This document shows positions 60,918 through 64,000 of a DNA stretch of 64,000 bases, piece after piece. The notes under the pieces are model-generated. The model saw only the letters and a program-made list of their open reading frames with translations, did no database searches and was not told where the DNA came from. A program made the position numbers and the translations under genes. The stretch covers positions 74,663,237 to 74,727,236 of the forward strand of contig CM055316.2 in the NCBI GenBank assembly GCA_029255685.2. The letters are read 5' to 3'. Origin of the DNA: Silene conica. Lineage: Eukaryota > Streptophyta > Magnoliopsida > Caryophyllales > Caryophyllaceae. The number at the start of each line of letters is the position of its first letter. Position 1 is the first letter of the stretch.

Positions 60918-61320
60918 TTGTGGCGATCCTTTGCCAAACAAATGTGAGACGAGCCCTGTTCTGTCCAAAATGTGCCGCAAGAAGAAGATGAAGAAAAGGA
61001 TGATAAGGATTTGCAACTGGGTTTTAGGGAGTGGTTGGAACTTGGAAGTCTGCTGCTCAAGATGAGGTTTAGATTCGCTCTATTTCATCTTGTGGATCGC
61101 ATCACTGATGACATTTATGTGCAAGTAAATGGTAAAGATCAACAGGATGCGGAACTAGCAGGAAGATGGAGGTGTGTGTTCACATCATTGTTTCTAATTT
61201 CTATAACTATGTATCATCAAGCGTATTTTATACGTAGTATTTATATTAAAAGTAGAAAAGTTAATGAAGTCGTCGTTCATTTGATTCTAGTGGATGAGGC
61301 CAACAACATTCTGATTTAGG
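60918..61320 (+). pseudogene. captured gene fragment of unknown origin in the Pack-MULE
   Basis: From about 60972 a frame reads VPQEEDEEKDDKDLQLGF then EWLELGSLLLKMRFRFALFH and VDRITDDIYV, followed by DAELAGRW and a donor-like GGAG/GTGTGTG near 61172. Codon-like composition and the exon-like end suggest a piece of a host exon. I do not recognise the family. There is no start codon of its own in this frame before the acidic stretch. Confidence 0.4.
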
Positions 61321-61476
61321 ATTTAGGATGTACGCCATAGAGTACACTTATTCTTATATAGTTTCAAGACCGTACTATGGTACAAAATGATACAATACGA
61401 TACATCACATACTTTCTTACAAACCATACATCCAATTAATACATGTAGATAGATAGATACGCCAAGTGATATGAAC

Positions 61477-62112
61477 TTAGCAATCAACATTAGGACCAGG
61501 AGTAACACCGAACTTGGCGCAGTATCCTTTGTAATACCTGACACGGTTTTTAACCGCGCTAGGTACTCCCCCACGGCATTCAAGTCCGTTGATGGCCTTA
61601 ATGGTAGCACCAAAGCCTTGACGCATGACAGGGCGAACCCTCTTCATCCAGTACCAAAGTGCTGTCTTGAATGAGACAGTCGCACTCGATGTTACTAATT
61701 CAGGCATGTTCAACAAGTCAAGACCGAGATCCTTGCCACAAGCCCCGTAATTGCAGTTCCATGTTAGCTGGATCGGGCCTCTTCCGTGGTAGCTTTTACC
61801 CTGCCTGCATCTGTACCTTGTGCACGAGCGGTCACAGTACGGTGTCGTGGATTGTCCAATCTCATCTAAGTAGCAAAAGCCTACAACATGTGGAGTGCCA
61901 TTAGCGCTAAGGAAGGCAGCGCGAGTGTAGAAGCGTTTACCCCTGCAAGACGACGAAGCCTGGCTGATAATGCTATTAAAAATGGCAGGGGTAACTACGG
62001 CTGCTACATTAATACTTTCGACTGATGATGGCATCGACAACAACCATGTTATTGCCAATGTCATCATCATTAACCCGACTCCTCCCTTCATCATATTACT
62101 ACTTCCCACCAT
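61477..62112 (-). CDS. GH19 chitinase-like protein, secreted, catalytic segment missing
   Basis: 211 codons from ATG 62112, no intron and no stop. Residues 1 to about 36 are a signal peptide with a hydrophobic MMMTLAITWLL core. The GH19 fold follows directly, with no chitin-binding hevein domain: AIFNSIISQASSSC, FYTRAAFLSA (61-70), FCYLDEI (79-85), YHGRGPIQLTWN (108-119), VSFKTALWYWM (146-156), AINGLECRGG and a C-terminal YYKGYCAKFGVTPGPN. Between FLSA and FCY only about eight residues remain where family members have about 40, including the HETGH stretch with the catalytic Glu. The second acidic residue may survive (E84). It is most like class IV or II chitinases, which cut chitin in fungal walls; this product is probably inactive as an enzyme and could at most bind. 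Its ATG is only 127 bp inside the right inverted repeat, so its promoter is probably transposon-derived. Confidence 0.9.
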   Translation of the reverse strand: MVGSSNMMKGGVGLMMMTLAITWLLSMPSSVESINVAAVVTPAIFNSIISQASSSCRGKRFYTRAAFLSANGTPHVVGFCYLDEIGQSTTPYCDRSCTRYRCRQGKSYHGRGPIQLTWNCNYGACGKDLGLDLLNMPELVTSSATVSFKTALWYWMKRVRPVMRQGFGATIKAINGLECRGGVPSAVKNRVRYYKGYCAKFGVTPGPNVDC

Positions 62113-62239
62113 TTTCGATCAATTCTCTCTTTTTGTGTATTTGAGATTAATTGTTTTTGTTTGAGTTGATTGTGATTAATCTGCATGGCATGCATGGTAA
62201 GCCGTCACATTACCTTCTGTAAATTTTTGTTTTAAACAC

Positions 62240-62512
62240 TTGAGGTAAGCCGTCACCTAGGGCGACGGCTTTGGGTAAAATTCAGTAAGCCGTCACCTAG
62301 GTCGACGGCTTTGCTTAGTGTCAAATTTTTACATTTAATCTTCTATTTTTTTAAATGCTACAGGTGAAGCCGTCACCCTAGGCGACGGCTTTGGTAAAAA
62401 ATTCGAAAAAAAAATAAAGTTGATGACGTGGACCCATTTGGAATAAATAGTTTCAAATGGCCCCCAATGCACGAAAAAGTTTGGTTCAGAGCCCCATTCC
62501 GTCAAAAAGTTC
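62240..62512 (-). repeat. right terminal inverted repeat of the Pack-MULE
   Basis: Inverted copy of 60645-60917 with the three palindromes again (near 62246, 62287 and 62367). Differences noticed: CGTGCATT for CGCGCATT, GGGGGCC for GGGGCCC and TTTGACAC for TTTAACAC. Confidence 0.92.
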
Positions 62513-62521
62513 AATTATCTT
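62513..62521. repeat. 9-bp target-site duplication (right)
   Basis: AATTATCTT, equal to 60636-60644. Confidence 0.95.
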
Positions 62522-62682
62522 CATCTTGGATATATTCTCTACAAGATTGTTGTTACCAAATGGATATGAGGATTGTTTGGAATTTTAACTATAAACAATT
62601 TTCTCATTTATGTTATTTATATTTTATGTGCTCTAATTGCATTTCCTTAATTCTTACGGACAAAAAATAAGGAACACAGAAG

Positions 62683-62874
62683 CACAAATTCTCATTTGTG
62701 ACGGCGGTATCCGTCACAAGCTTTTGACGGATACCGTTTCCTCTCACAAAATACTCACTTTTTTCTCTCTCTCACTATTCATGTAGTCCACTTTCTCCAC
62801 TAACTCATTTTGTATCTATTTTATCTCACAAAATATCCGTCACAAATGGTGACCCGTCACAGGCAATACTTACT
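62683..62874. mobile_element. MITE of the CCGTCACAAG family, copy 3 (inverted)
   Basis: Reverse orientation of copies 1 and 2: CACAAATTCTCATTTGTGAC, CCGTCACAAGCTTTTGACGG, CTCTCACAAAATACTCACTT, then TATCTCACAAAATATCCGTC. Confidence 0.75.
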
Positions 62875-64000
62875 AACGAAGAAGAGTCTTGGAGCGAATA
62901 GTATTTACGTTCCAATGATTATGGATTACTCGTGTGTACAGACGTAGAGTATAGTATGAGTACTCATTTACTCCTACGAGTCCTACCATTCTAATCATCT
63001 AGCCTTTTATTTTATCTTATTTTTATAAAAAATATTTTAATTAAAAATAAATAAATGATTGAAACGTAAGCAATAGTAACTAATAGTGACACAATTCTTG
63101 TATATAGACACTGATCGATCAGTTAATTATATGGTTCATATTAAAATACATGTTAAACTAAAACACTAATCAAGTCATGAAATCATGGTTTGTAAATCCT
63201 AGCAATCGTCAAAGTAACATAATATGATCTTCTTTTGTATCAAAGATGTTTTAGTTTTACTCTAGTGGTTAAAATGCGATATTGTAGACAATAAATCCTA
63301 GATTTAACCCCCTCCCCTCTATTCTAATGCGACTAAGCGCGTAATTAATTGGAAAAAAAAAATCAAAGCCTTGTTTTGCAAGGGAAATGAAAGCATGCAT
63401 AATTGGGGGATATTAGATATATCATATAGATCCATCACTTGCGTAGGTGTTGGTGTTTGTAATTTGTTGGTAGTAAACCAAATCGAAATTTGAAATGATT
63501 CGAGTATTCTATTCTATTGAACCGCTGCATATTCCATTTTCAACCAACCAGATCTATCAATAATCAATATTGTTATGACATCAAGTGTTTGGCTTTAATA
63601 TGTCTATTATGATTTATGGACAATTGATTCCATTAAACAAATTATTATGGATATGATACTCGTATTTAATATGTCTATTATAATTTATAAGGTAAGGAGT
63701 ATATTATTCTAAATTGAAGGTATAAGCTTTATACCTAGAGCTGGTAAAAGCTAACCTAATTCAAGGAATCCGATTTGTCCCGTCTTAAACCTAACCCGAT
63801 CGCCATCTCTATTTATACCCAAGGTGTGTCAATTGGATTTTGGAAAATCGTGCCAACCCCACAAATTAAAATTAGACACAAATTCTAGTTACAGTCGCAC
63901 ATATGACCAGTAAAAAAAGTGATCACATCACATTTTGATAGATAGTGATCATCTTTTTTATTAAAAAATGACCTATTTTTCAAAGGTGGTCACTTTTTAT
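62875..64000. other. intergenic, no gene seen
   Basis: AT-rich. The last 110 bp resemble 33745-33850, with TGATCAC, TGACC and GGTCAC words and A/T runs, possibly the edge of a MITE. Confidence 0.5.

Larger units (their letters stand above)
60645..62512. mobile_element. Mutator-like non-autonomous element carrying a chitinase gene (Pack-MULE)
   Basis: 1,868 bp. Terminal inverted repeats 60645-60917 and 62240-62512 (273 bp each) differ at about three or four positions; both begin GAACTTTTTGACGGAATGGG. A perfect 9-bp target duplication flanks it. The interior (60918-62239) holds no transposase but a chitinase reading frame on the minus strand and a separate coding-like fragment on the plus strand. 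This is the definition of a Pack-MULE. The near identity of the inverted repeats and the intact duplication argue for recent movement. Confidence 0.92.

Noticed and set aside
61860..61930. Hidden intron that would restore the chitinase catalytic segment
   Set aside because: The frame is continuous; an acceptor-like TTGTAG exists but no donor with the missing codons lies before it.

Overview
This is nuclear DNA of a flowering plant: spliced genes with plant-specific families, a nuclear tRNA gene, Ty3/gypsy retrotransposons of plant lineages, CACTA, Mutator-like and Stowaway elements, and AT-rich intergenic DNA. The two large gypsy elements belong to the Tat lineage and resemble the Retand/Grande type, with a spliced antisense gene behind pol. 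Retand was described from Silene, so a Caryophyllales host is possible, but that is inference.

Bases 1 to 27575 are a nested transposon block. The window opens in the last exons of a TRAF1A/B (MUSE13/14)-like MATH gene fragment, which lies upstream of a CACTA 3' terminus (885). That CACTA end sits inside the gag of a first Tat element (886 to 8815), which keeps an open protease, reverse transcriptase, RNase H and integrase region, a convergent antisense gene and a 3' LTR. It abuts a second Tat element (8816 to 27575) whose 5' LTR has lost about 500 bp. The second element carries several amber stops and was split by a 9,055-bp gag-only element on the minus strand (11087 to 20141). That insertion has two 2,847-bp LTRs in which I found no difference, a GTCAG target duplication and an initiator tRNA-Met primer site, so it is the youngest insertion of the block. 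Its LTRs hold arrays of hairpins whose stems covary.

Bases 27576 to 64000 hold the resident genes. A 10-exon trehalose-6-phosphate phosphatase gene lies on the minus strand (CDS 29096 to 31610), with a probable distant leader exon and TATA box near 34.65 kb and a G-box cluster near 36.7 kb. A long AT-rich stretch with MITEs follows, then tRNA-Gly(GCC) at 47318. Next are a 12-exon RIN2/RIN3-type (gp78-like) membrane RING E3 ligase gene (minus, 48683 to 55435) and a 2-exon SLC37-type glycerol-3-phosphate transporter gene (minus, 57121 to 58985).

At 60645 to 62512 there is a well preserved Mutator-like element with 273-bp terminal inverted repeats and a perfect 9-bp target duplication. It carries an uninterrupted GH19 chitinase reading frame with a signal peptide that lacks the segment holding the usual catalytic glutamate. 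This is a strong Pack-MULE candidate. The host genes are unrelated housekeeping or signalling genes; nothing suggests they act together.
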